Shown here piece by piece: positions 11,228-22,195 of a stretch of DNA of 64,000 bases (positions are counted from its first letter, which is position 1; each line of letters opens with the position of its first letter). The notes under the pieces were generated by a model that had not been told where the DNA came from, made no database searches, and saw only the letters and a list, made by a program, of their open reading frames with translations. Made by a program: the position numbers and the translations under genes. The stretch is from the NCBI GenBank assembly GCA_022414725.1, contig CM039464.1, positions 46,901,957-46,965,956 of the forward strand, in the 5' to 3' direction. Source of the stretch: Microglena sp. YARC. Taxonomy: Eukaryota; Chlorophyta; Chlorophyceae; Chlamydomonadales; Chlamydomonadaceae.

Positions 11228-11869
11228 ACGTGGGTGATAACGAATAGGCTGCTACTGTATAGAGTGCTACCCTTGCTCTTACGATTGGCAGTTTCGCCCG
11301 TAGATTTGCTCGTACGATTGGCAGTACGCCTGATGTACTGAACTCGCTCGGAGGGGCGGTAACCAGCATATCCTGCGTCCTGAGACGCAACCGACCCGCT
11401 ACCGACCCATAGCCTGCGCCCTGCGACGCAATCAACCCACTGAAGCTGCGACTGCGTCGCGACGGACCCTCCTCACTTTGCGTTCCAGGACGCAACGGGA
11501 CCTTCGATGTTGCATCTGCGACGCAGGACGCAGCGTCCTGAATAACTCCGGTAATAACCCGCTCAGTACACTCTGAGCGGGTATTTTTGAACCAATAACC
11601 AGCGGACAGATCAGCAAGTTTCGGTACAAACCAACCTATGAACGGCCATGAATGGCCGCGGCTGCCAACTTGGCCCTCCCTTTCACGCTTCTTTTGTGCC
11701 GACCAGTCCCATCTCCACTCCTAGGCAGATCGTCTACCGTTGTGACCAGCCAAATTGTATTAGCTAATTGGTAAATACATTAACCGGTAGCTTGACTGTG
11801 CCTCCTGCCTTCTACGTCTTTCCTCCCTCCCTTTCTTTAACGACCCATCTGTCGATAGCGGCCTTCGCC
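11228..11869 (+). promoter_or_regulatory. Upstream region of the P5CR gene with clustered GACGCA motifs
   Basis: This region separates the retroelement block from the first exon of the P5CR gene. Between about 11360 and 11545 the hexamer GACGCA or its complement TGCGTC occurs roughly eight times, several times as inverted pairs. A 10-bp perfect hairpin lies at 11557-11582. From about 11800 the sequence turns pyrimidine-rich (TTTCCTCCCTCCCTTTC), typical of a transcribed leader. I see no clear TATA box. A promoter function is inferred from position only. Confidence 0.35.
11557..11588. other. GC-rich hairpin followed by a T run
   Basis: ACCCGCTCAG, a six-base loop, CTGAGCGGGT, then ATTTTT. The form is that of a bacterial intrinsic terminator, but in this nuclear context it is more likely a chance or transposon-derived hairpin, or a structured promoter element. 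Confidence 0.4.
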
Positions 11870-14800
11870 ATGGCTTTCGAGAAACGCATCGGCTTCGTTG
11901 GAGCAGGCCAGATGGCTGAGGTGCGGATGCAATCTGTATATCCATCCAATGGCTCATGTTTCACCATGCGGACCTGCCCCGCACCCCACCTACCCAACCC
12001 GCACCCCACACCCGCCTCCCACCCCGCCTGCCTTTTCCTGGAACGACGCGAGAGACACGCGGGTCGAATGCACCATGCAAACAGATCTGGGTGCAGCAAT
12101 CAAATCTAGGTGCTCTCGGCCGTTCGATTGGATCGCCCTTCTCAGATGCGCACTGGTATCTTGTGGGCGGCCCCCATTTGGGCGATAAATCAGGGCCTGT
12201 ATTTTAGCGCGCGCTAGCGCATGCACCTGCCCACCCCATGATGTGTGTCCAGGGTGCCTGCGCTTCACTTTCACTACACATCCATGCCACTTCCTCACCC
12301 CCCGTCCATACGCCCCCATAATGATTCTTCGTGGCTTCAGAGCTCTCTCGTTGAGCCCTCGGTATTGATGGCTGACGGCATGTCCGTCCATGTATGAACA
12401 GGGGCGGATGGTGTCCGTGTCTGTCGCGTCTACGTGTTTCGGGTTAATGGTCCTGTCTCTGTCTCTACTCCCTCAGATCTACAGAATTGCACTTACTTAT
12501 ACAGCCATCAATGGGGGGTGAGGTGGGGGGTTCCCGGGGTGTTCCCAGATCCTGGCTACCACATGGCTGTAAGCAAAGTGCTCTTCTTCTGCTTTTCTAC
12601 CTTTAAGGGCATTCCAGTGGGCTCACCACCAAGGGCAATTTAACGCCTGCTAACATAGTTTTTCTCCTACTATTCCTTATAGGCCTCAGCTTGTGGACTC
12701 ACCACCAAGGGCAATGTAACGCCTGCTATCATTTGTTTTGTACTACTATTCCTTGTAGGCCTCGGCTTGTGGACTCTCCACCAAGGGCATTGTACCGCCT
12801 GGTAACATTTGTTTTCTACTATTCTCCCTCGTGGGCTCGTCGTTCATGGCATTGTACCGCCTGATAACATTTGTTGTCTACTATTATTCCTTATAGGCCT
12901 CGGCTTGTGGACACACCACCAAGGGCATTGTAACGCCTGATAACATTTGTTGTCTTCTATTATTCCTTATAGGCCTCGACTTGTGGACTCACCACCAAGG
13001 GCATTGTACCGCCTGATAACATTTGCTTTCTACTACTATTCCTTGTAGGCCTTGGGCCGTGGACTTTCCACCAAGCTCATTGTGCCGCCTGATAACATTT
13101 GTTTTCTACTACTTTTTGGCGGAGCCCCCTCCTGGGGGGGGCCCCAGTGTTTACCCATTTGTCCGTCCATCCATCCATCCATCCATCCATCCATCCATCC
13201 ATCCATCCATCCATCCTTCCATCCATCCATCCATTTATCTATCCATCCATCCATCCATCCATCCATCCATCCATCCATCCATCCATCCATCCATCCATCC
13301 ATCCATCCGTCTGACCGTCATGAAGCCCGACACGTCAGCCAACGGTCTCGTAACTAACTCGCTTCCGTTGCCCCCTGTCGCTCCCTCGCGATCACTTTCC
13401 GCCAATTTTTAGCGTCGCAGGCGACGCTGCATCGAACTTGTCCTTCCAGGCCTTTGCTCATTGTGCCATCTGATAATATTTAGGGAGCGGCAGGTAGCCC
13501 TAACCGCGGCAAAATAGGACTAATAGTCCTAATAGCTGGGTTAAGTCCTAATAGCTGGGAGCTAACTTAGCCAAACGTAGCCATTGAAAATCTTACCATG
13601 AGAAAGGGTAGGTCGCGACAGGCTCCGGGTTACCTTGCTGTATGAACGGAATCACGCTTCGATAATGCAAAATTCGGATTCCTTGTGAAAAGCTATGCAA
13701 AATCTGTACGAAACAGCAACTTCGAGGACAAGTTACCGACATTAATAGCTCGAAACCAGCTATGCGAGCACGGCAGGTAGCGCTAGGTAGCACGAGTAGC
13801 GCTAGGTAGCGCTACCCAGCTACCCCCCCCCTGCCGCTCCCTAATAATATTTCTTTTCTAATACTATTCCTAACAGGCCTTGGCTCATTGTGCCACCTGA
13901 AAACATTTGTTTTCTACTACTTTTCCTTGCAGGCCTTGGCCCGTGGACTAATCGCCAAGGGCATTGTAGCAGCTGATCAAGTAGGCTGCACTAGCCGAGG
14001 GGATGCTCGCAAGGACGTGTTCAAGTCCTTTGGCTGCACTGCTTATGCATCCAACACGGAGCTTGCCACCAACTGCGACATCATCTTCATCGCGGTCAAG
14101 CCATATGGGGTGGCTTCTGTCCTGCGTGAAATCGAGCCCGTAATCGCAGACAAACATACTATTGTGTCGATTGCAGCTGGAATCACAATCAGCAGGTGGG
14201 CGACACCTTAGTGCCTCGGCTCTGTACTCTAGCTCTGGTGTAGTGGTGTAGTAGTGTTGATATTTCTCAGGTTCAGTCTTCCTTCAGAGGGTGGGCAGTC
14301 ACAAGGCTGGTCAACCATGTGATCCAACCAACCCTAACCAGACCAAAGCGGCCATGCAACACAAAGCATAAATAAATGTTCTCACCCACCCACCCATCCA
14401 TCCATGCATCAACCCATATAATACTCTATTTCTATCTAGATTATTTTGAGCATAATGTCATATAAATAATGGAACATGGAGGATGGCTGCCGGGCTTAGG
14501 TGAAGCTCAAATATATATCCCCACCCACCCACCCACCCACCCATAGAATACTCTATTTCTAGCTAGATTAATTTGAGCATATTGTCATGAGTAGTATAAC
14601 ATTGAGGGTGGCTGACGGGCTTAGGTGAAGCTCAAATAAATATCCCCACCCACCCACCCACCCACCCATAGAATACTCTATTTCTAGCTAGATTAATTTG
14701 AGCATATTGTCATGAGTAGTATAACATGGAGGGTGGCTGACGGGCTAAGGTGAAGCTCAAATAAATATCCCCACCCACCCACCCACCCACCTATAGAATA

Positions 14801-17800
14801 CTCTATTTCTAGCTAGATTATTTTGAGCATATTGTCATGAGTAGTATAACATGGAGGATGCCTGACGGGCTTGGGTGAAAAATAAATATCCCCACCCACC
14901 CATCCACCCACCCATAGAATACTCTATTTCTAGCTAGATTAATTTGAGCATATTGTCATGAGTAGTATAACATTGAGGGTGGCTGACGGGCTTAGGTGAA
15001 GCTCAAAATAAATATCCCCACCCACCCACCCACCCACCCACCCACCTATAGAATAATCTATTTCTAGCTAGATTATTTTGAGCATATTGTCATGAGTAGT
15101 ATAACATGGAGGGTGGCTGACGGGCTTGGGTGAAAAATAAATATCCCCACCCACCCACCCACCCACCCATAGAATACTCTATTTCTAGCCAGATTATTTT
15201 GAGCATATTTTCATGAGTAGTATAACATGGAGGATGGCTGACGGGCTGAGGTGAAGCTCAAATAAAAATCCCCACCCACCCACCCATAGAATACTCTATT
15301 TCTAGCTAGATTAATTTGAGCATATTGTCATGAGTAGTATAACATGGAGATGGCTGACGGGCTTAGGTAAAAAATAAATATCCCCACCCACCCACCCACC
15401 CACCACCCACCCACCTATAGAATACTCTACTTCTAGCTAGTTTATGTTGAGCATAATGTCGTGAGTAAATGTACCATGGAGGATGGCTGACGGGCTTAGC
15501 TTTTCTGTGCACGGAGAAGCCACCGCATTTCGTTGCAGCTACCTGCAGCAGCTTCTAGGCTGTAACACACGCACACAAACAAACAACCTTTGCGCCCACG
15601 CCCTCACCCACGTCCACAACCTTCCCGCACCCACACCCACACCCCACCCCATGCATGTCCAGCTTGGTAGACGCTGCTGGCCCTATTGCCCGAATCGTTC
15701 GAGTGATGCCCAACACGCCGTGCATGGTGGGGGAGACTGCAGCAGCCATGTGCTTGGGAGGAAAGGTAGGGGTGGGGGTGGGGTGAGTGTGTGTGTGTGT
15801 ATGGTGGGGGTGGTGGTGGTGGTGGGGGGGGGGGGGATTTTCAGGAGTGCAAGAAAACAGCCTGGCCCCCTCAAACTCATGCCTTGTAACAAGGGCTACT
15901 ATTGATTGATTGATTGATTGATGCAGGCTGGGCCCGAGGACGAGAACATTGTAAAAACCCTATTTTAAGCGAATGGCAAGATCTACATAGTGACTGAGTC
16001 AATGTTGTCCGCCGTCACCGGTGTATCAGGATAGCAAATAAACTGTTTCTGATCATCATGCATGGTGTGATATACCTATGTTCATTTTCAGGCTGGACCT
16101 GAGGACGAGGGAATCGTGAAGACCATCTTTAATGCTGTTGGCAAGATCTACACTGTGACTGAGTCGATGTTGTCTGCCGTCACTGGTGTATCAGGAGTAC
16201 AAACAAACAAACAAATTACTGTTTCTGATCCTCCTGCAGGCTGGGCCTGAGGATGAGGAAATCGTGAAGACCCTCTTTAATGCTGTTGGCAAGATCTACA
16301 CCGTGACTGAGTCGATGTTGTCTGCCGTCACTGGTGTATCAGGATAACAAACAAACAAACAAATGACTGTTTCTGATCCTCCTGCAGGCTGGGCCTGAGG
16401 ATGAGGAAATCGTGAAAACCCTCTTTAATGCTGTTGGCAAGATCTACACTGTGACTGAGTCTATGTTGTCCGTCGTCGCTGGTGTATCAGGATAACAAAT
16501 AAACTGTTTCTGGTCCATATTAAAGCAACCAATTTAGGTCAATTAAATACAAATCCATTCTGTTATCAAATAAACCGACAAGGTTTTGTCAAATTTGCGT
16601 ATTTGCAGGCTGGACCTGAGGACGAGGAAATCGTGAAGACCCTCTTTAATGCTGTAGGCAAGATCTACACAGTGACCGAGTCAATGCTGTCCGCCGTCAC
16701 CGGTGTATCGGGATCTGGGCCTGCGTACATTTACCTGATCATAGAGGCCATGGCTGATGGTGGAGTTCGTGCAGGTGCGAAGGTGGAATTTTAAACGTCC
16801 GTGCAGGTGCGAAGGTAGAATTGTAAACGTTCGTGCAGGTGCGAAGGTAGAATTTTAAACGTTTGTGCAGGTGCGAGGGTAGAATTGTAAACGTCCGTGC
16901 AGGTGCGAAGGTAGAATTTTAAATGTTCGTGCAGGTGCGAAGGTAGAATTTTAAGCGTCCGTGCAGGTGCGAAGGTAGAATTGTAAACGTCCGTGCAGGT
17001 GCGAAGGTAGAATTGTAAACGTTCGTGCAGGTGCGAAGGTAGAATTGTAAACGTTCGTGCAGGTGCGAAGGTAGAATTTAAACCTCAACCTCACCGGTGT
17101 ATCTGGATCTGGGCCTGCGTACATTTACCTGATCATAGAGGCCATGGCCGATGGTGGAGTTCGTGCAGGTGCGAAGGTAGAATTGTAAACGTTCGTGCAG
17201 GTGCGAAGGTAGAATTTTAAACGTCCGTGAAGGTGCGAAGGTGGAATTCGGTGCCTAGTATGCATGTGTGAATGACACAGCCAGGGGCAGCCTACTAGGC
17301 TAAAGAGACTTGCCAAACCTGGAATAATAATGAAGGTTTCTAGATTATTAGTCCAGATGGTTGGACTCGTGTCGGGAACATTTATTTATATATGTATATA
17401 TTCGTTTTTTTATTTATTCACTCCAAATCAATGTTATAAACTAAATTCTACTTGTCGTAGTGCTCACTTGCCATTGCACACAGGGCAACAGTGTAGTATG
17501 GTGGTGGGATTTTGGTGCCTAGTGTGCACGTGTAAACGATGCAGTCCATGGACGGCCTACTAAAGAAACTTGCCATGGCACACAAAGGTACTCACTTGCC
17601 GCTGTACACAAAACTGCCAGTTAATGCCTCACTTGCCATTGCATACAGGGCAGCAGTGTAGTATAGTGCTGGGGTTATGGTGCCCAGTGTGCATGTGTGA
17701 ACCATACAGTCCAGGGGCGGCCTACTAAATAAACTTGCCATAGCACACAAAGCTGCTTACTTGACATAGCACGCAAAGCTTAAGAGACTTGCCAAACCTG

Positions 17801-20668
17801 GAATAATAAAGAAGGTTTCTAGATTATTTGCCCAGATGGTTGGACTGGTGTTGGGAAGGAGCGGTGTACATGGTTTATTTGTAGGGACCGGCACTTACTT
17901 GCCATAGCTCACAAAACAGCCTGTGAATGCCTCACCTGACATAGCTCACAAAACAGCCTGTGAATGCCTCACCTGACATAGCTCACAAAACCGCCTGTGA
18001 ATGCCTCACTTGACATAGCACACACAGCTAAAGAGACTTGCCAAATCTGGGATAGTAAAGAAGTTTCTAGATTATTAGCCCAGATGGTATTCCCGTTGTA
18101 CAAATGGCTCAATGGCAGAGCTCCTTGAATGACATAGGTGCCGGGTTCGAATCCCTACGGTTGCGCTTAAGTGTTCGCAGTCGCTGTCAACCACCATGGT
18201 AGCTTTGTCTAGGCAAAGTAGCAGCCCGTTCCCTACCACCGTAAGACGGGGCTCCCTTAATACCACGCCCCACCAGGCGTTATCATTACTTTAGCAGCCC
18301 GTTCCCTACCACCGTAAGACGGGGCTCCCTTAATACCACGCCCCACCAGGCGTTATCATTACTTTAGCCCAGATGGTTGGACTGGTGTTAGCAAGGAGCG
18401 GAGTGAATGGTTGACCTGTAAGGACCTTTACCTGTCATGATGTTGACCGAAGGCAAGTATGATATAATATGATATAATACAAATTGCATCACATATTATT
18501 TGTATATATTATATTGTATGTAAATGGTAACTTTAGCCTATTCAGACTGCCGGCATCATATCTGCATCACATGATATCATGTTGCCTTGAAATTATGAAG
18601 GTGCTGGGTTCGAATCCCTACGGGTGCGCTTTATTGTTCGCGGTTGCTGTCAACCGCCATGGCAGCTTTGCCCAGGTAAAGTAGCAGCTCGTTCCCTACC
18701 GCCGTAAGACAGGGCTCCCTTAATACCACGCCCTAACAAGCGTTATCATTACTATCATGTTGCCGTTCCTTATTTAATTGTTTGAAGCACTTGCCCCCAT
18801 AATGTGTTAGCCTTCTCACCTTTCTTCTATTAAACCCACAGGGTGTCCGAGGGATGTGACTCATTTGTATGAAGGAATGACAAGTATGAAGTGCTTGCCA
18901 CCATAACAGTTTCGCCTTCTCTCCTTCCCTCCAACCCCACCTCTCCTCCAAACCCAACTCTCATTCAATCTCACCCCTCCTCAAACCTTACCTCTCCTCC
19001 AAACCCAACCCTCCTCCATTAACCCACCTCTTTTTCAACCTCACCCCTCCTCCAAATCCACCTCTCCTCCAACCTTACCTCTCCTCCAAACTCAACCCTC
19101 CTCCATCAACCTCACCCCTCCTCCAACCCCACCTCTCTTCCAAACTCGAACCTCCTCCATTAACCTCACCCCTCCTTCAACCCCACCTCTCCTCTAAACC
19201 CTCCCCCAAACCCAACCCTCCTATAAGCCTTCCTCCAAACCCACCTTACCTCTTAACCCTCCTCCAAACCCACCTCTCCTCCAAACCCAACCCTCCTCCA
19301 AACTCACCTATCCTCCATTAACCCACCTCTCCTTCAACCTCAACCCTCCTCCAACCTCAACCCTCCTCCATTAACCCACGTCTCCTCCAAACCCACCTCT
19401 TCTCCAAACCCACCTCTCCTTCAACCTCACCTCTCCTTCAACCTCGACCCTCCTCCAACCCCACCCCTCCTCCAAACCCACCTCTCCGCCAAACCCATCC
19501 CTCCTCCAAACCCACCTCTTCTCTTATCCCTCCTCCAAACCCACGTCTCCTCCAAACCCAACCCTCCTCCATTAACTCTGTGCAACAGGGCTTCCCAGAG
19601 ACATCGCTCAGGCGCTTGCTGCTCAAACCGTGTATGGGTCTGCCAAGATGGTGCTTGAGACTGGCAAGCACCCAGGTCAATTGAAGGACATGGTGACCTC
19701 CCCTGGGGGTACCACAATCGCAGGTGGGAGTTGGGTTGGAGGGTTTGGAGTTGGGTTGGGGTCGGTGGGAGGGGTTGGTGGGTCGGTGGGAGGTTGCGGC
19801 GGGGTTGGAGTGGGGTTGGAGGAGGGGTTGGGGTTGGAGGAAGGATTGGGGTCGAAGGAGGGTTGGAGTTTGAGGAGGGGTTGGGTCGGAGGAGGGGTTG
19901 GGATTGGAGGAGGTTGGGGTCGGAGGAGGGGTTGGAGTTGGAGGAGGGGTTGGGGTCGGAGGAGGGGGTGGATTGGAGAGGGTTGGGGTCGGAGGAGGGG
20001 TTGGAGTTGGAGGAGGGGTTGGGGTTGGAGGAGGGTTGGGGTTAGAGGAGGGGTTGGCAAAGGGTTGGGGCCGGAGGAGGGTTGGGGTTGTAGACCGTGG
20101 CCTGGCGTGTCCAACCTTTCCAACGTGAACTTCCTACTACTGTAGGACTTTTTCTGCCTTTCTTTCTAAATCCTCATTGGGCGCTGTTTTGTGTATGGGG
20201 TCCCACTTCCTAGGGTGAAGATCCTTTACAAAAAGCTGTCAGCTATCCTTGCACACCCCTGGACTGTAGTAGGCTATCCTTGTATACCGTATGCATAATA
20301 TATTTAGACATTCACTTGCCATCAATAAGGGTCAACTATGTCATTTACCTTCACCGCTCACCCTCGCCTCCCCCCCCCCCACACCACCACACACTCCCAA
20401 CACATAACCTCACCCTCACCTCACCACCACCCCCCTCCACACACACACACACACACTTCTAACACCTAACCTCACCCTCACCTCACCACCACCACCCTCC
20501 ACACACACACACACATAATCCCAACACCTAACTTCACCCTCACCCTCACCTCCCCCCTCCTCCTTCTCAGCTGTCCATGAACTGGAGAAGGCTGGAATCC
20601 GCGCTACCATGATGAATGCTGTGGTGGCTGCTGCCAACAGGGCCGATGAGATGGCCAAGCAGTATTAG
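11870..20668 (+). CDS. P5CR: Pyrroline-5-carboxylate reductase (six exons, complete)
   Basis: The enzyme reduces 1-pyrroline-5-carboxylate to proline with NAD(P)H, the last step of proline synthesis. Exons: 11870-11920, 13933-14195, 15663-15765, 16609-16774, 19589-19723, 20571-20668. All introns are GT-AG, phases match at every join, and the product is 271 aa, close to the 269 aa of E. coli ProC. Visible features: Rossmann dinucleotide motif [15 protein letters not shown] at residues 8-22; IFIAVKP (about 70); [16 protein letters not shown] (about 120); SGSGPAY signature (about 175); and the family signature [12 protein letters not shown] near residue 230. No transit peptide is seen before the Rossmann fold, so a cytosolic enzyme is likely. 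ATG follows GCC, a reasonable eukaryotic start context. The introns contain large arrays of duplicated splice junctions described separately. Confidence 0.95.
12600..13932 (+). repeat. P5CR intron 1: about nine decoy copies of the exon 2 acceptor edge
   Basis: A unit of about 75 bp is repeated head to tail up to the true acceptor at 13932. Each unit has a pyrimidine tract, an intact acceptor such as TTCCTTGTAG, and then a diverged copy of the first 35-50 bases of exon 2 (true exon: GCCTTGGCCCGTGGACTA; decoy: GCCTCGGCTTGTGGACTC). Many decoys stay open in the exon frame but none has a following donor. A MITE with an expanded CCAT repeat has inserted between copies. Confidence 0.9.
13116..13427 (-). 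mobile_element. MITE of the TTGGCGGAG family with internal CCAT expansion
   Basis: Ends TTGGCGGAG (13116) and CCGCCAA (13399-13405), followed by the palindrome GCGTCGCAGGCGACGC (13412-13427). The middle carries GACACGTCAGCCAACGG, which is shared with the copies at 20694, 22640, 41674, 53889, 54083 and 54290. A CCAT microsatellite (about 13163-13308) has grown inside it. No coding capacity; non-autonomous. Confidence 0.75.
14381..15480 (+). repeat. 120-135 bp minisatellite in P5CR intron 2, nine units
   Basis: Each unit contains a CCCA run, ACTCTATTTCTAGCTAG, GAGCATATTGTCATGAG and GGCTGACGGGCTTAGGTG. Unlike most arrays in this window it shows no evident match to the neighbouring exon edges. 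Confidence 0.9.
15925..16497 (+). pseudogene. Four tandem partial copies of P5CR exon 4
   Basis: Copies begin after an acceptor-like CAG at about 15925, 16093, 16239 and 16388 and reproduce the first 100-110 bases of exon 4 (AGPEDE... to TGVSG); all lack the SGPAY-encoding second half and the true donor. Copy 1 has a nonsense codon (TTT TAA GCG); copies 2-4 are open over the exon part. The units are joined by AACAAACAAACAAA and a pyrimidine tract. The complete exon follows at 16609. If an acceptor here were used without a partner donor, translation would run into the unit spacer. Confidence 0.9.
16769..17250 (+). repeat. 31-bp array reiterating the exon 4 donor site (13 donors)
   Basis: The unit CGTGCAGGTGCGAAGGTAG contains the end of exon 4 (GTGCAG) and the start of intron 4 (GTGCGA). 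About ten units follow the true donor at 16774/16775. A second copy of the last 70 bases of exon 4 (about 17095-17165) is followed by three more units. Every unit preserves the CAG/GTGCGA donor. Confidence 0.92.
17251..18090 (+). repeat. Degenerate repeats in P5CR intron 4
   Basis: Several imperfect copies of segments such as AGAGACTTGCCAAACCTGG, TTTCTAGATTATTAG, CTCACTTGCCATTGCA and ACCTGACATAGCTCACAAAA. No coding signal. Confidence 0.7.
18094..18366 (+). mobile_element. tRNA-derived SINE with duplicated 3' segment
   Basis: The head has RNA polymerase III promoter boxes: TGGCTCAATGGCAGAGC (A box) and GGTTCGAATCC (B box), about 40 bases apart. The body contains GCTGTCAACCACCATGGTAG and ends GTTATCATTAC. 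The last 72 bp (from AGCAGCCCGTTCC) are present twice in tandem (second copy about 18294-18366). It lies in sense in P5CR intron 4. Confidence 0.88.
18430..18545 (+). repeat. Dispersed ATCATATGAT-rich element
   Basis: GACCGAAGGCAAGTATGATA followed by CAAATTGCATCACATATTAT. Related copies: 24745-24835 (+), 55880-56050 (-), 60430-60510 (-), 61025-61095 (+). The core is AT-rich and palindromic; short non-coding transposon or MITE. Confidence 0.65.
18590..18757 (+). mobile_element. tRNA-derived SINE, 5'-truncated
   Basis: Retains the B box GGTTCGAATCC, the body GCTGTCAACCGCCATGGCAG and the 3' end GTTATCATTAC of the family at 18094. The A box half is missing. Confidence 0.82.
18930..19587 (+). repeat. 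Pyrimidine-rich CTCCTCCAAACCCAACC array before P5CR exon 5
   Basis: About 650 bp of degenerate 13-18 bp units on the coding strand lie directly upstream of the exon 5 acceptor at 19588. It may act as an extended polypyrimidine tract. Confidence 0.85.
19724..20095 (+). repeat. GGGTTGGAGGAGG array after P5CR exon 5
   Basis: Degenerate purine-rich units start at the donor (GTGGGAGTTGGG). The sequence is close to the reverse complement of the array that precedes exon 5, so exon 5 lies between a long C/T-rich and a long G/A-rich array that could pair in the pre-mRNA. Confidence 0.85.
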
Positions 20669-20693
20669 GCGTTCAATCACACAGTTCATCAGT

Positions 20694-20875
20694 GTTTTTT
20701 GGAGGAGCCCCCCCCTTCTGGGGGACGGAAGCCCCCAGGGTTACCCCGTTGTCCGTTTGTGTGACCGACTGACCGACCGAAAAATTGAAGCCTGACACGT
20801 CAGCCAACTGTCACACCACTAACTGGCTTCAGTCAGCTCCATCATGGCCACCTTTCGTTCCGTTCCTTTTTCTGT
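20694..20875 (-). mobile_element. MITE, TTGGCGGAG family, degenerate
   Basis: GGAGGAGCCCCCCCC at the left end, CAGGGTTACCCCGTTGTCCG, and the diagnostic internal GCCTGACACGTCAGCCAACTG-like string. It begins about 25 bases beyond the P5CR stop codon and may lie in the 3' UTR. Confidence 0.65.
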
Positions 20876-21064
20876 TTTGTTGTGAATTAGTTACTTAATA
20901 GATAGCCGCGACCGTACACCAAAAACTTTAGACTATGTGACCTTGATCACACTAGTCACACCTTGGTCACACTAGTCACACCTAGTCACTCTGCGACCTT
21001 GGTCACCTTGGTCGCACCAGACTATGTGACCTTGGTTGGATAAATCAATAGTAGTAAGCGGTAT

Positions 21065-22195
21065 ATAGAGGCGGGAGGTTGAGTGGGCCAGCCCGTTTGC
21101 TTCCACTGGGGCTTTAACTGGGACCGCGACCTTAGTTACATAGCTTTAGCCAGCAATTTGGCTGCTCACCGTCTCCTTGGGGCAATGAACAATTTCATTC
21201 CATTCTGCTGCCCTGAAGATTGACTGGCATGACCAACTGCGTCTTCCTCTGAACAGGAGACGAAGCGAATACTGTGACCTGATCACCTTTCCAAGGACCA
21301 CCACAGCCTTCAACGGCTGAAGCTTGGAGGGATAGGTCAACAGCCTTTGCTGCTGCTGCTCTTGCCCACCCACCCCCATTTCATTCCATTTTGCTGCCCT
21401 GAAGATTGACTGGCATGACCATCTGAACGCGTTGTTTAGTGCCAGGTCCCCCACATTATTTGGCTGCATGTCGCAGCTACTAGGCAGCTCCCGATCCCTA
21501 TTCTTGTGCCGAATATGGAAGCCGTCATGGTAAGTATTGCAGTACGTAACATATGGCAGACATTGCAGTGCGTAACACATGGCAGTACATAACACATGGT
21601 AGTTGGTAACTCATGCAGGCATTGCAGTACGTAAAACAGCAATGATTGGGGTTCTCCCGACTGCTTTGTACTTGAACTTGAACTTGGTTACATAGCTTCA
21701 GCCAGCAATTTGGCTGCTCGCCGTCTTGTGCAGTAAAATAGCAAAAATCGGCTGCTTAGTATAGCTCATCAGGGAGCTGTCTAGAAGATGCCCTGCTTTG
21801 CTCTAATAAGAAACAGTGATCGCCTACATTCTCGCGCACGAAAAGGAATGAAGACAGTAAATGTAATGAATTCGTGATTTCAGTATTGCTTGTTACATCC
21901 TCCTGTTTAATCTAAAAGTGCTATTGATTATTCAAGATTGGATAAGTCACTTCAGCCTAATAGGCTACCCATGGACTGTTACATACATACTTGAACTTGG
22001 TTACATGGCTCCACTAGTCCAGCCAGCAATTTTGCTGCTCGCCGTCTTCGGCAGGAAAAACTATACGGTAATGCTCAATAGCTTTCGGTAAGTTAAAAAA
22101 CGTTCTTCAAATAAACCAAAGCAAAGCGTACCTAATTGAACTTGGTTACATGGCTACAGCCAGCAATTTGGCTGCTTGCCATCTTCGGCAGTATT
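21065..22195 (+). repeat. Cluster of the GCAATTTGGCTGCTCG dispersed repeat (four copies)
   Basis: Copies near 21133, 21690, 22005 and 22138 share GGTTACATAGCTT, CCAGCAATTTGGCTGCTCG and GTCTTCGGCAGTA. At least nine more copies occur between 45870 and 59000, all on the plus strand. A second dispersed repeat (GGCCAGCCCGTTTGCTTGCA) lies at 21075-21110. No gene seen in this stretch. Confidence 0.7.

Noticed and set aside
11557..11588. A bacterial rho-independent terminator indicating bacterial DNA
   Set aside because: The surrounding genes have introns and there is no bacterial gene nearby; the hairpin is noted only as structure.
18094..18180. A tRNA gene
   Set aside because: A and B boxes are present, but the acceptor stem does not close and the sequence continues into a repeated SINE body.
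19898..20128. Gly/Glu-rich protein after P5CR exon 5
   Set aside because: Tandem GGAGGAGGGGTTGG repeat inside intron 5; the P5CR phases require splicing from 19723 to 20571.
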